The notes under the pieces were generated by a model. The model was not told where the DNA came from, did not search any database, and saw only the letters and a list, made by a program, of their open reading frames with translations. Both the position numbers and the translations under genes were made by a program. This document shows positions 1 to 11,600 of a stretch of DNA of 64,000 nucleotides, piece by piece; the stretch's first letter is position 1, and each line of letters starts with the position of its first letter. This DNA is from Daphnia carinata. Lineage: Eukaryota > Arthropoda > Branchiopoda > Diplostraca > Daphniidae. The stretch spans positions 6,238,679 to 6,302,678 of the forward strand of contig NC_081337.1 in assembly GCF_022539665.2 (NCBI RefSeq), given 5' to 3'.

Positions 1-584
1 CCCACGTGCCGCTCACCGTGATGGATAGGAACGGCATGCCGCAAATTTACGTCCCCTACACCAGCGGCCAAGTAATCCAGAATCCACGAGATCTTCTGGC
101 CGCGTCGTATGCAGATCGCGATAGCGAAGCGGGCGAATCAGCCGTCAGTGTAGACAGTTACAGCCTGCCTTGCCGGATACCCCAGCAACACGCCAAGGAA
201 CCCATTGGCGGCCAAAATTTCGTACCTTATCCGCCGGACTACGGTCTGCCGCGGACCCAGAGCCCACCCACGTTAGCGAAGCCTCCCACACAACACCTGG
301 CGGCGGCCGGTGAAGGCGGAACGATAGAACGACAACCACCTGCTCCCATGACGGAAGACCCTTCGATCCAACAACAACAGCAGCACAATTCATCCAGCAG
401 CTGTTACGGTTCCAAGGCCAATAGCAGCGCAGAGTCGAGTCCAGTGGCGACGAGTTCCAACACAAAAGGTGCACGCTTTTGGCAACAAAGGCCTGGTATC
501 AACAATGGAAAGAGATCTCATCATCATTTCGCTAGAGATTCACCTGACGAAGGCTACCAAGAGGAATGCGCCACAGACGTTTGA
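1..584 (+). CDS. C-terminal exon of an unidentified protein with PDZ-ligand tail (5' partial)
   Basis: An open frame (codons in phase with position 3) runs from the window edge to a TGA at 582-584, giving about 193 residues. It is the 3' part of a gene that starts outside the window; the GTG near position 6 is not a credible start. The protein is hydrophilic and low in complexity: proline-rich stretches (SPPTLAKPP, RQPPAPM), a QQQQQH-NSSSS run and a His/Arg patch (KRSHHHFARDSP). It ends ...PDEGYQEECATDV. The last residues T-D-V fit a class I PDZ-domain ligand (S/T-x-hydrophobic at the C-terminus). This composition is typical of the cytoplasmic tail of a cell-surface receptor or Ig-type adhesion protein (Dscam, Turtle and Robo-like proteins are examples), but I cannot name the family. 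An AAAAG|gtgcac site near 469 could be an alternative donor inside the exon. Being coding is fairly sure; identity is unknown. Confidence 0.7.
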   Translation, partial: HVPLTVMDRNGMPQIYVPYTSGQVIQNPRDLLAASYADRDSEAGESAVSVDSYSLPCRIPQQHAKEPIGGQNFVPYPPDYGLPRTQSPPTLAKPPTQHLAAAGEGGTIERQPPAPMTEDPSIQQQQQHNSSSSCYGSKANSSAESSPVATSSNTKGARFWQQRPGINNGKRSHHHFARDSPDEGYQEECATDV

Positions 585-1735
585 ATTCAAATATTCAATC
601 AGACTGGGATCAATTGAAAACAAAATAGGTTGCATAAACAGCACGTCCCGCCCTCTGGAGTTTGCAGAAGATCACGACATCGGATCGATTGTGAAGAGAA
701 AGAAAAAAGTTTGAATTCAAAGAAGTTTAGATCGGATCGAATGGGCCCGTCGATAACTTTTCAACGTTTCGGCCTTTCGAATTCGATAACGCCACGTTTT
801 ATTATTTAAAACGCTATGTTGTGCATTATCGGTGGGCAAAGAGCGGTAACCCGCGGAGTTGTGTCCCTGTCGCACAAAACTTTTGACTAAACTATATAGA
901 CGCAATGTCAATAGAATCGACCGCCAATATCGTGGGCGTGCGTCTACGTGTGGTTATCGATAAATAAATCAAGAAGCTCCACAACATAGAAAAAAAAAAG
1001 AGCCTGACCAAGTTGGTCCGTTCAATACACAGAATTAAAAGAGAGGAAAAAAAAAAATAAATAAAACAAAAGAAGTTTAGATCTTGCTCCACATGCCTAG
1101 CACAACAGTTCACCTGATTCATATTCTGGTAACAACACGTTCATGTTGTACAGAATAGCTGAAATAAGGGACAAGTATCGAGAAATGCTAACTCGTGATG
1201 ATGGCCAAAAAGACTCGAAGAAAGTAAAACAAAAAAGATGTTCTTATAGACTATATGCGCAACATTATAAATATCTGCACACATATTATGTAATGTGTGT
1301 GTCGTTAAGTGTTGATTTCTTTTTTCAGCGTGTGTGTTTTGAAATTTGTATCGAAACATTTTCACTGATTGATTGTGATCGCATGAGAAACAGAAAGTGT
1401 TGTACCATTTTCGTTTTGTAAATTTTTTTCCCCCTCTAAAATGTCACACGGTAAACTGCACGAGCGTCCCGACTGATCGTGCAGTCACGTGAAATACAGC
1501 TCAGACCAAAAAAAAAGAAAGAAGAAGATTTTCAAATAACGTTGCAAGTGTCAATTTGTGTGTGACTGTCGTGTTTTAGGGTGATTTTCAGGCAAGATAA
1601 TTTCAGTATTCCTTTCACTTTGTAAAGACAATTTGTAAATATATTTAAGTACAACTCGTACAATCGCATAACATAAGAAAAACAAATGTAATTTTCCCTC
1701 CGTCTGATTAATAAAACCCTTTTCCTTTCTTATGT
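585..1735 (+). other. 3' untranslated region of the PDZ-ligand gene
   Basis: After the TGA at 582-584 the sequence is AT-rich, with stops in all frames and no further coding signal. Hexamers AATAAA occur at 963-968 and again near 1057-1064, and a better placed one lies at 1710-1715 followed by a T/GT-rich stretch. The longest 3'UTR would be about 1.1 kb, and shorter alternative ends are possible. Two short repeats (GTTTGAATTCAAA at about 580 and 711, AAGAAGTTTAGATC at about 719 and 1070) lie inside it. Confidence 0.45.
1710..1715 (+). terminator. polyadenylation signal AATAAA
   Basis: A canonical AATAAA followed within 30 nt by T-rich sequence (CCCTTTTCCTTTCTTATGTC). It is the likely main 3' end signal for the gene whose coding sequence ends at 584. 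Confidence 0.45.
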
Positions 1736-2410
1736 CTCATGCCCAATATAATTCACATGACAACTCTATATTTGTATTCATGAGAGCTGCGATATCAATA
1801 TATCCGTCTACTTAATCCGCCATTTAACGTTCTTTTCCCCCCGGCGTATGGAAAAGCCAAAAAGTACGACACGACGTTGTTCATTTTCAAACGACATTCG
1901 AGTTCATTGTCGAATGTGTTACTATAAACTCATCCGAGTGCGTAATGCGTCAAGTGCGGAAAAAAAGAATAGGTTCGTAAGGACATGATTCCTTTTCAAC
2001 ACAGTTCGTGTGTTTATGAAGAAGGGCGAAACAAAGTGGAGATATGGTCTAGGGCGCACATTTCAAAAGCTTTCACTGGAACGAAACGCTAAAGAACCGC
2101 AACTTTCCACTCGAAGACAAAACAAAAAAAATTATACCGCGTGTGCAGATCTCAAACTATCCGCACCAGTCAAATATAAATGAAGCAACAGCAACAAAAA
2201 CAATGGGAACGGATAGCGAAAAGTTGTCACATAACTTTTGTTTCACATCGTGCGCCATTATCAACCGACCGAACAGCGCGTCTTCGCTCTCAAAAATAAA
2301 ACGTAGAGAAAATATTGAAAGACTTGAAGACAATAAAACTGAAAATTCTTTTTTTTTTTTTTTTTTGCTTTCAAAAAATAATTGAGAAGGGGAAAAAAAA
2401 GGGAGGTAGT

Positions 2411-2500
2411 GTAACGAGGGCTGCGGTGGCGCATGGTGCAATTGCGGCCTTCAGGCTGTGACACGGCCCTCGCTTCCGGCGCGTCTGGGTTTGAGGATCT
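2411..2500 (+). mobile_element. degenerate tRNA-derived element (SINE head or tRNA pseudogene)
   Basis: A GC-rich block stands out from its AT-rich surroundings. At 2427-2439 TGGCGCATGGTGC resembles a Pol III A box (TRGCNNAGYNGG), and at 2487-2500 GGGTTTGAGGATCT resembles a B box (GGTTCGANTCC). Their spacing of about 60 nt is wide for a tRNA but acceptable for a tRNA-derived SINE head. The block also contains a 7-bp inverted pair (CGAGGGC near 2415 with GCCCTCG near 2466). The acceptor stem does not pair, so it is not a functional tRNA. I could not define a tail or target-site duplication. Confidence 0.3.
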
Positions 2501-3406
2501 CATCAAAAACATCGACCGTCTTCAAGGCGAGAGGTAGAACCAAAGTCGTTATTTTCAGAGTAGGCAATATAGAACGGCAATATAGTGCACCGAAAAATTG
2601 CAGTAGAGAACTACAGGCATTTTGACATTAAATCGCCTAATTAAAAATGAAAACGCAAAAGGCAAGAGAAACTTGAAGAAAATTTTTTTTTTCCACAATT
2701 AAAACATTAAAGAAAAATCGCTTGTTACTTGTTATAATAATTAGAAGAATGGTTAACTTTTGAAATGCGTCACATCTTCGAGTTAATGTCTTTTTTTTTC
2801 CTTCTTCAAATGTCTCTTTTAGCGTTTCATTTTCAATGGCAGGTGGGAATGGGAGGGGCTTAACTAATCAGCAGCACAGGGCTTTTATTAGTCGGCCGCA
2901 GACCAGAAAATTGGACAGACTTCCGCCCATGAAACCAATCAAGCGTGATCTCCATTCTTTCGTGAAAAAGAAAAGTTTTCATCGCTGCCGCAATTATTTT
3001 TGTCAAAACTTGAAGAGAAAAAAAGGACAACCATCAAACAATCAATGAATCGGCATTGTGAGAACTGAAACAAGAATTGTGAGAACGTCATCGTTCATAC
3101 GAAACGTATTTAAACCCATTGACCAATCAAATTTAAAGACCAATCGACAAGTATAAACCTTTTAAAATAAGAATTTTGGAAAATTGCGCTAAACTGAAAC
3201 GAGGAAACGGTAGAAATCTCACGCCAGTCAAACGGAACAGAATTTCTCCCCCTTTTTATTTCTTCCGCTGGTGGTTGCGACACACTGGGCTTGACCAGAA
3301 TGCCAGTCCACTTGGCCCAACACAATATCTAAACGAAGCCCCCTGCCAAAAAAAGAAAAGAAAACTCGACCTGATGCCGGAGGAGTTTCCTGTTTCGTTT
3401 CCTCAC

Positions 3407-3432
3407 AAAAAAAAAAAAAAAAAAAAAAAAAA
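3407..3432. repeat. poly-A tract, 26 nt
   Basis: An uninterrupted run of 26 A. It is the longest homopolymer in the first half of the window. No SINE body is recognisable directly upstream. Confidence 0.9.
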
Positions 3433-6400
3433 GAAAAGGCTAAAATACAAGGACGGAACGAGAACATTCAGTTATAATAATGTCTATACCTGGGCAAAGG
3501 AAGAAGAGTGAATAAGGGATTGAACCTTACAGAACTTTCTTGTCTGCAACGAACGACAACAAAGCACAAAACTCAGCTATAGTGTTATTACCTATACATC
3601 CATGTAGTAGGCTAGCTACATTAAGTGGGAACGACAAACAGCAACCATGAGCGGCCGACCGGAACCGACCGGATGTGGTAGGGAAAATAAAACTGAGAAA
3701 AAAGGAGGACCAAAGGGCGTCGGTTTTTTTTTTCTATCCCTTCATATATATATATATTTTTCTTCGTCATCCCTAAAGCTTTTTTTTCCACTACTTTGGC
3801 TATACATTTCGTTTATAATATCACATTCTCACTAATACGAGGTTGTTGTAGAAACAAGAGGGGAGAAAAATTGGGGGCAGGAAGTGGACGCAAAGAAAAG
3901 CAGCTCAGATTGCGTATTGACCAAGGCCTGAAAAAAATTCTTTTACTTCGAACAGAAGACCGAGAAATACATCCGTGGGAGACGGGACAGCACTGGCTAC
4001 CGCTAACAGGAAAACAAGAAAGAAACCGTAAGTATCAAAACAAAACAAAAAGATCCTTTTTTCCCAACCACTCAACGATGAGTTCTACGTGCAGCCACGC
4101 ACCCACACACACACCAAAACATAAACAAAAAGATATTCCACCAAAAAAACGATACATCGTTTTATACTGAAAGCGACCACGGGAGCGGTCAACGTACTTA
4201 GTCAACGCAATGTTGAACGAATAAAAATTTGGCAAACAAAAAAAACAAACAAAGGCTTTTGCACGGTGACTTGTTATCCTCCCTCTTTTTTCTTGTTGCT
4301 TGCGCAATCGTTAACATATTCAGGAGAAACAAAAGAGTAGGGAAAAAAAAGGAAAGAAAATGTTTTGAGTATCTCTCAAACGGCCGATTAAAGAAGAGAT
4401 ACGGTTAGTACAAGAAAAACAGCTTTCTCCTCGTCTGCTAGCTCCATTAGAGTTGAGGGTTGCTTTCTCTTTTGTTTTTGTCCCTTTGTGTTTGCTGCCT
4501 ACTCACCACTTACGCGGCCGTCAACGTCGACAACCTCAGAAAAGAAGTCTCATCAAATAATACAGCAATAATACTATTTGTTGGCATTATAAATATTGAA
4601 GACTTTTAAGGCCTCCTTTGCCTAAAACATTCGCCTGTGTGATGGCCAAGTGAAATGAAGCGCCAACGACCGCGTGATTGTGTTAGCAGTACTTGGCGAA
4701 AATGCAGACCAAACTTATCAGTCAAGGCAAAAACAGCGACAGTGAATTAAAATAACGCGCTCTTGATGAGCTTGCGTGCTCCGTGTTTTCGCCTCGACGT
4801 TTGATTAACACTGAAGACACACGCAGCGAGAAAAGCTAACAAACAAGGCGGGACTCGCGCCGCCGCGTGTGGGCTGGCTTCAGGCATCCTTTCATTAGCT
4901 TAAACAATTTTTGTTTTTTTGTTTGGGACTCTGCTCCTTCAACGGGTTTTTCCTTGTGAGAAGAATCCCTTTGTTTCCCAAAACAAACGTATGAAAAAAG
5001 AAAAAAAAAAGTTATCCCAGCTTCTTTCAAGACGTTTATAGAGAAAAAGGGGGGAGAAGAGTCAATAGAGACATTTGACCCTGCCAACAGTCGGAGAAAG
5101 AAAAAAAAAATGGGGCTATTTCGTTGCAAATGACCGTTTATATACTAAAGGATATATCGTAAATAAAAAATAAAAACATTTTCGTCCCTCCGTTGTAGCC
5201 TTTTTAAATGCCGACGTCACGACGCAAACGTGCCCTTATTGTATTTCTATGCCGTTTCTATATATAACTGGGCGCTGGACAAGGGGGCGGATAGAAACGG
5301 GCAAAAGAAGGCGGAGGGATTGATGCGCTCCGACGTTGAGTAACGCCGTTGTCTATGTATTCAACTTGGTACTTGATGTCATGAATAATAAACACCAGCA
5401 GCAAGGCTATCCGAGAAGAACAGGCGAGAAAGACAACTACCGAGTTAGACGGCCCAAAAAGAATTCAACGCGATGGGCAGAGCCGTGAAAAATAGAAAAG
5501 AAAAAAAAACATTTTGAGTCGCTCGAGAAGGCTGTTGTGTATATTTATACACGTAAACTCTATTCACGAGGCTACTCGCTGGGTGCTGGCCCTTATGACT
5601 TTGTCTGGAACTTTTTTTTCTTTTGACAGGTCGGGAATGTAGGCAGGGAAGATATGCGCCCCCAAACGCTTACGTCCGGGGGGTGGTCATTACCAAAATA
5701 TGAAACCAAGTGAGGAGATGGAAAGACTTAAAAAGGATGAAAATATTTCCCAGCATGACGACGATGGATGTTTAAAAAAAAAAAGAAAAAGGGAGGAAAA
5801 ATTTGTGTTCCTTCGGCTGTATAGGAAGTCATAGACGATGAAAGAGGAAAGAAGAAAAGAGTCTGGACCACGGCCGTAGTTCATAGCTCTCAGCGGATTC
5901 ATTTTCCTCAGTTGGCTGGAACGAAATTACATCGACACAAAGACACAAGAAAAAATACCAACGGTCGTCTCTTTGTGTGTGTGGGTCTTCATAAAAAAAA
6001 AAAAAGACGTAAACACCTCAAACACGTACATCCGCTGTGTGGTATTTTCTCGTTTTAGAAACATCTTACGTCTTTTTTTATATTCCACCAGTGCTATAAA
6101 GAAAAAGGGAATCGTCAGTCCACGAACACTAAAGACATCGTGCCAGCGAAACAAAGCAATCCACGGTCGCATACAAAAAATCAGAGGTCACGAAAATTCG
6201 ATAAATGTTTACAACGACGACAGTTCCGACAATGAAAAACAAGCCCAAACAAATAGATGTAGAATAAAACCGGGAGAGAAATCAAAGCAAAGGTCAGTCT
6301 CATTTTACGAATTTTGTCAATTTCAATCCTCTCGACAAGACGACGATGCGCAACAAAATTTTCTATACAAATCTACTCTGAACATACGCAGTAACATCAA

Positions 6401-8600
6401 ACTGACGCAGGAAATTAACAAAGAAAAAAAAAAAAAGAAGGAAAACAACATTCCTGAAGACTTTGTCATATCCCTACTAAATCTTCTGTACATCCTTTTG
6501 CCGGAGTTTTGTTTCTACAGCGGGGCTGTCTACTGTGAAACTACGGAAGTGCATCGTCTATATGAATACGCTTTTAAGATTCTTTTTTCTTGCCAAAGTG
6601 AAAGGGAAACTAGAAACGACAAAACAAGACAGAAGGCAAGAAGCGAAGCGCAATAGATTAAACAAACACAAGCATCCACTGTGTATATTTCACAGCCCGT
6701 GAAAGAAAATGTTGTAGACCTTTACAGAAAATTCTGTTTCCCTACGTCAGCATTTCGACTCTTTCAACTACAGCAACATTTCAATTTCAATTCTTTTTCT
6801 TTCCGTGATTTTTTAATTTTTTTTTTCCTCCTGTCGGATGTGTCATGCAACGCCCTTCTAATTCTTTTATTCCGGAGCGTAACCAACAAATAACAAAAAC
6901 AAAAAATTGTAGAAACTGTAAGAAATTTGCCGTGCACAAGAACAAAATGCAACGGATGTGTCTGCATGCAGCTGTTCAATTTTGCCGCCCACAAAAAATA
7001 TCTTAAGACAGTTCTCCTGTTTCTATAAAGCCAGTTGTTTGTTTACTATCCTTCAATAAAAATACATTACGACGTTTTCACCTGTTACGTTTAGCAGACA
7101 GGTACAACTCAGTAGTTAATGAAAGTTACCCCTAAATTTTCAAAATATATAATTTTCAAAATGTAACTTCATTGGAAGGACGGATTTGACTTCTATGTTT
7201 ATCTTAGGACATCGAACTGCGCCATTTAAAAATGTTCCATTTTCCTGCCCGAAATTCGAATGCCACCTGGCGGACTGTTCGAGTTCAACTAAAATCGAGC
7301 CGGAATGTGCGCGATCACGCAACAACGCGAACCGCCTTGTATATTCAAATTTGCTTAATATGATAAGAAGTGGAGCAAATAAAAGGCTGATCGAATTGAA
7401 ATTGTCAGAAAGAAAACAACGCCGACTCTTTGCTCTCTGCACACAAAAGCAATTGCAACAAAATGGCAGCAAGTCAACATTATGACTCGGCATAAAATTC
7501 GCTCAAAATAGGAATGATCTCGAGTATCGATTGAAACGTTTTCCACGAAAACGAGTGTCACATCGATCCGCCTCATAAAAGCACGTCATCAAAAATGCTG
7601 GCACACCAGTTAGGCATGCATGTGTTGGAGAAGTGGGCGGCGTGAGGATGAAAACATAAATATTTCAACAATCATGCAAGATGTAGAGATTTGTTTTTCC
7701 CCCTTTTCTAAGTGTGAAGTTAAAAGTAGTATGAAAACTTGAGAAAAGAAATAAATAAGCACATCAGCGCTTGACGTCAATAAACCAATACGAAATGAAA
7801 AGGATTCGTTCTTAACACGCATTTGTTAGACGCTCGTAAACAATCCAATGCTGACCGTAGCTTTGCCTGCGTGGACAAACAGAAAACGTGCTCAGATATG
7901 CCATTGTTGTTCATTTTCAACTTTAATAAAGACCAGCACAGTCAATTTCAATTTCGTTTCCTTTAAAAAGAGGGAAGAATGCCGGTTGGGCGAAACAAAA
8001 GACAATACCTTCGCCCTTCAAAGCTGGTAGGTCATGCAGACCACACGTCCCTTTTGTTCCGTTTCAAAGAACCTCCATCAGCGGCTCTCATCCGCGTCTT
8101 TTTTTTTTACTTTAATAAATGACGGAGGCAACGCTTCGATGTCATCAGTCCTCGTGTTTGCACCCAGCGCATCCAACGAACCCTCAAGGCGAGTTACGTT
8201 CTCACACATACACTAGCGTAAAGTAGAGAAGAAAATGCCGTTCGCGAATGGCAAAAGACGGGAAAGAAAAATGGTCATTTTCGTATACCGATAAGTCAAA
8301 CAAAATGTCTAATAAAGAAAGGCTTGTGTACGACTCGGGAGAAAACAGACACAAGACACACGGCGGTGTGGGTATTTCGACGCAATAACCGGGGACGATG
8401 AAAGAGTGGCCTGCCGTTGCTTTCTTTTCACCCAAAGGCAGGATGAAAAGAAATAAAACTAAAAGTTATTGATGACTTCCGTGCCATATAGGTTGAATAT
8501 CGGCGTAATGACACACGGCGCGCGTACTCCGACGCGCCAATAATGTTCCAGAAAGAACGTCGTATAAAAAAAGAACGAAATCGAAATGGTAAAAAAAGAA

Positions 8601-11600
8601 AGACGTCAGCTACGAATGTAACAATTTATAAAAGAGTGGAGAAGATATAACGCGATATCAGAAAACTTTTCTTCGTCGTTTTTAGTTGCTTAACCCAAGA
8701 CAAGCCTTGCGCGCTCGTTTCTCCTGAAGATATGAAAGGCCTCCCCATGGCCGGCATGACAAACGAGACCAAACGGACATCAGGCTCCTTCTGATGGAAA
8801 GGGGAGTATAGCGAGGCGACATCAAGAGTATTCCTACGAGTGATTACACGAGGCATTCATCATCAGTTGGCGTCAAAGATAAAAAAAAAATGGTTGCATC
8901 TCTGCGGCAAAGAACAGGCAAAAAGACACAAGAAAACCTAAATTGAAAGCGGCTAAAAAAAATGCGGATGAAAGAGAAGACAAACATTACAAGATTCGGC
9001 GATTTATAACTCAGTTTTTCTAGGCCATCCTGGTTCGATATACACGGCAGAGAAAAACCAACGGCATACGCTTGAGAACTTTTAAAAAAACCAGACAGGC
9101 GGTGCTTCCTTTATAGCTGGTATTAATGGAAAGATTACGTATCAAGTCCCTCCGAAGCCCTGGGATTTCCGAGTCCAGATTGTTTTTCTTTTTCGAACGT
9201 TTAAAATCCAAACTGAACAAGGTCAGTAGACGCACTCTTTCCTCAAATCAAAGCCAAGCTGGCATTTGGAGCATAGTAGCATTGCTGCATGTCTACCGAG
9301 CGACGTTGTGTTTCTGCAGAGAAAACAGGCACACACAATCGGTACGGTAATATCTTCATTAGTAACGTCTCCTGTCTCAAGTCCTTTTTGGCTGCGTCTC
9401 CCTGTCGGAATAAATCACGACATATCAAATGTTTAACTCAGCCCTTTAGCCACGTCTTGTTATGTACACAAACTACTAGTTAGACGGTCTGCTTAGCTTG
9501 GAGCAATAGTCTTAAGCAGACAAGCATCTCCTCAATGTCAAAAACGAGCTGACATAGCTCATTGTTGTGAAAAGAAAATCGAATCAATATCATGTTGTTT
9601 TTTTCCCACAAAAAAAAAAAAAGGGTTACATTTAGCCCATAAAAAAGAAAAAGGTAAATCTCTCGTTGACGATATGGTACGAAGGAGAAGGGAATGCATC
9701 GATTGATATGTAAGGGGAGAAAAGAAAATAAATTGTGTTGTTTGCTCTTTCGTTTTTTTTCTGCCGACACATCAAACGGGAATTGGTAGGTCGTGACCAT
9801 TTTTTCCTTGGTCCTCTTTTCACGTTTGCGCCAATCCCTTAAATAATTGAATTATACGCGAACGCGATGACAGTTGGAATAATGAATAGTACGGAACAGC
9901 TTGGTAGAATTCAACGCACATGGTAGATAACCCTCCCCTAAGATGGCTATGTGACGTAGGGACGCATACACGCGCGCACACAATTCTTTTCATTATCCAA
10001 ATTCCATCCAGCCATCGGTCTCTTTTTTGTTGGCCTGTTGGCATTCTCATTTTCATTATGGATAACGATGCGTAATGTATAAATTTGTTTAAAAAAAAAA
10101 ATATTAACATTTAAGAAAAATCCAAGACGTAGAAAAACGTAAAATCAATGCAGGTCCATCGGTACCAGCGCACAACGCAAAATGGAAGAAACAAGGATTA
10201 AAATAAAACTGTTGTTTGTCGGAAATTTTTAGCGACCACGCACAAAGGCGCCTGTGCGTGGGTATCCAGCTATTTGCTTATACCTCTGCGCAACGAATCG
10301 ATACCGCGAGACATAACGTCTTGTTTGTTTAGTTCCTGCTAGAGTAGAAAATCGGACGGTAACCCGAGAAATAGAATGTCTGGAATGTGACCTAAGCCGA
10401 TGAAGATTCCAAACGTCAAGTGTGTCCAGCCGAAAAAAGAAAGACGAGTCAATCAAGTCGTTCTTATTTTTGGCAAGCTGGAAACCTATTAAAAATTCGC
10501 AAACGAATCAATCATGCACGCTAGACCTTGGTTCCGTTTCTTTCGCTTCGATGATCACGCACTGCCTATTGCTAGGCCAACTTTTCTTTTTTGACAGCGA
10601 AGGCCACGGCCTAACGAACTTTTATTCTCGCCTAACGAACGGTCCTCATTAAACTAATTTTTTGGGCCTCTTCTTTTAGAGGCCTCAACATGTGAGTTTT
10701 GCCTCTTTCACCCTGACAGATTGGTTTATCAAATGCTGAAATTTCACAATTCTTTTCCTTTGATTTCAACATCGTTCGAACACCTAATCGCTTTAAAGTT
10801 CATGAAAAAAAAAAAAAAAAAATCAAAATGTGGTCGACGTTCTCGCGCTTTCGATCGATAAGCAGCCTAGTTATTTCGCTATATTTTTTTTTTTTTACCT
10901 ATGTGCTCTAGGGCTAAGGAACGAAACTTGGTCGTTACGTTTTAACGAGGCAGCGTACACTCGGAGGCTCTCCCCGTTGTTGGTAAAACAAGTTTTCTTG
11001 TGGGCATTATAAGATAAACAATTCTTGTTATACGACTGTTGCGCATCCATTTGATAAACGCTCATTTACAATTTACCAAAGAATTTTACTTGAAAAAAAA
11101 ATTGTGTTGAAGGATTAAACTTGTTTTAGTTAAATCCGCGTTTTCAAGTGTCTCTTTAGTTAAAATTAAGGCAAAATTTCTCAATTGTTTTCTAAGCAAA
11201 AAGAGAACAATTGATTGAAAAAATATCCCATAAATAGAACAGGAAAAATCAGAAAGATTTCAGTTGCGACAATTGTACGTTATTATATATAAATAAATAA
11301 ATAAAAAGACAGTTGAGAATATAGGGAACGAATTGAGTGGCACCAACGCCAGGGAAGTAGGCAGTACATGTATTTGGGACCCTAATCGAATAGCTTCCAG
11401 TTCAATCAACTATCGAAGTATATCCCATTACACACGCTGTCAACTTTCTGCACGTCGTCTAGACGACTTTGCTGCTGATAACATTCCGCTGATTTGTCCG
11501 GCTCTTTCCACACAGCTTCGAATAACGCTGAGTCGCACGCATACACACCCTTCTTCCGTCTCATTATACCCGTACCTACTGATCCAGTAATCAGCTGCTG

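Larger units (their letters stand above)
1736..8600. other. gene-free stretch, AT-rich with A/T homopolymers
   Basis: I see no recognisable protein domain, RNA gene or transposon ORF here apart from the tRNA-like element near 2.41-2.50 kb. The sequence is full of A and T runs; the longest is 26 A at 3407-3432. A 684-nt open frame at 5973-6656 has no in-frame ATG and is treated as non-coding. The interval at 7140-7490 is open on both strands for about 100 codons but resembles no family I know. Confidence 0.5.

Noticed and set aside
145-474. 109-codon open frame on the minus strand opposite the first coding exon
   Set aside because: It is antisense to a credible coding frame and has no known domain; it is a shadow of the real exon.
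3519-3600. B-box-like GGTTCAATCCC on the minus strand with a TAGCTGAG string upstream
   Set aside because: No tRNA stems form with correct spacing, and the A-box match is poor.
5973-6656. 684-nt open frame on the plus strand
   Set aside because: It contains no in-frame ATG at all (the only possible start is TTG at 5973) and no recognisable domain. Its length is helped by A-rich, T-poor stretches.
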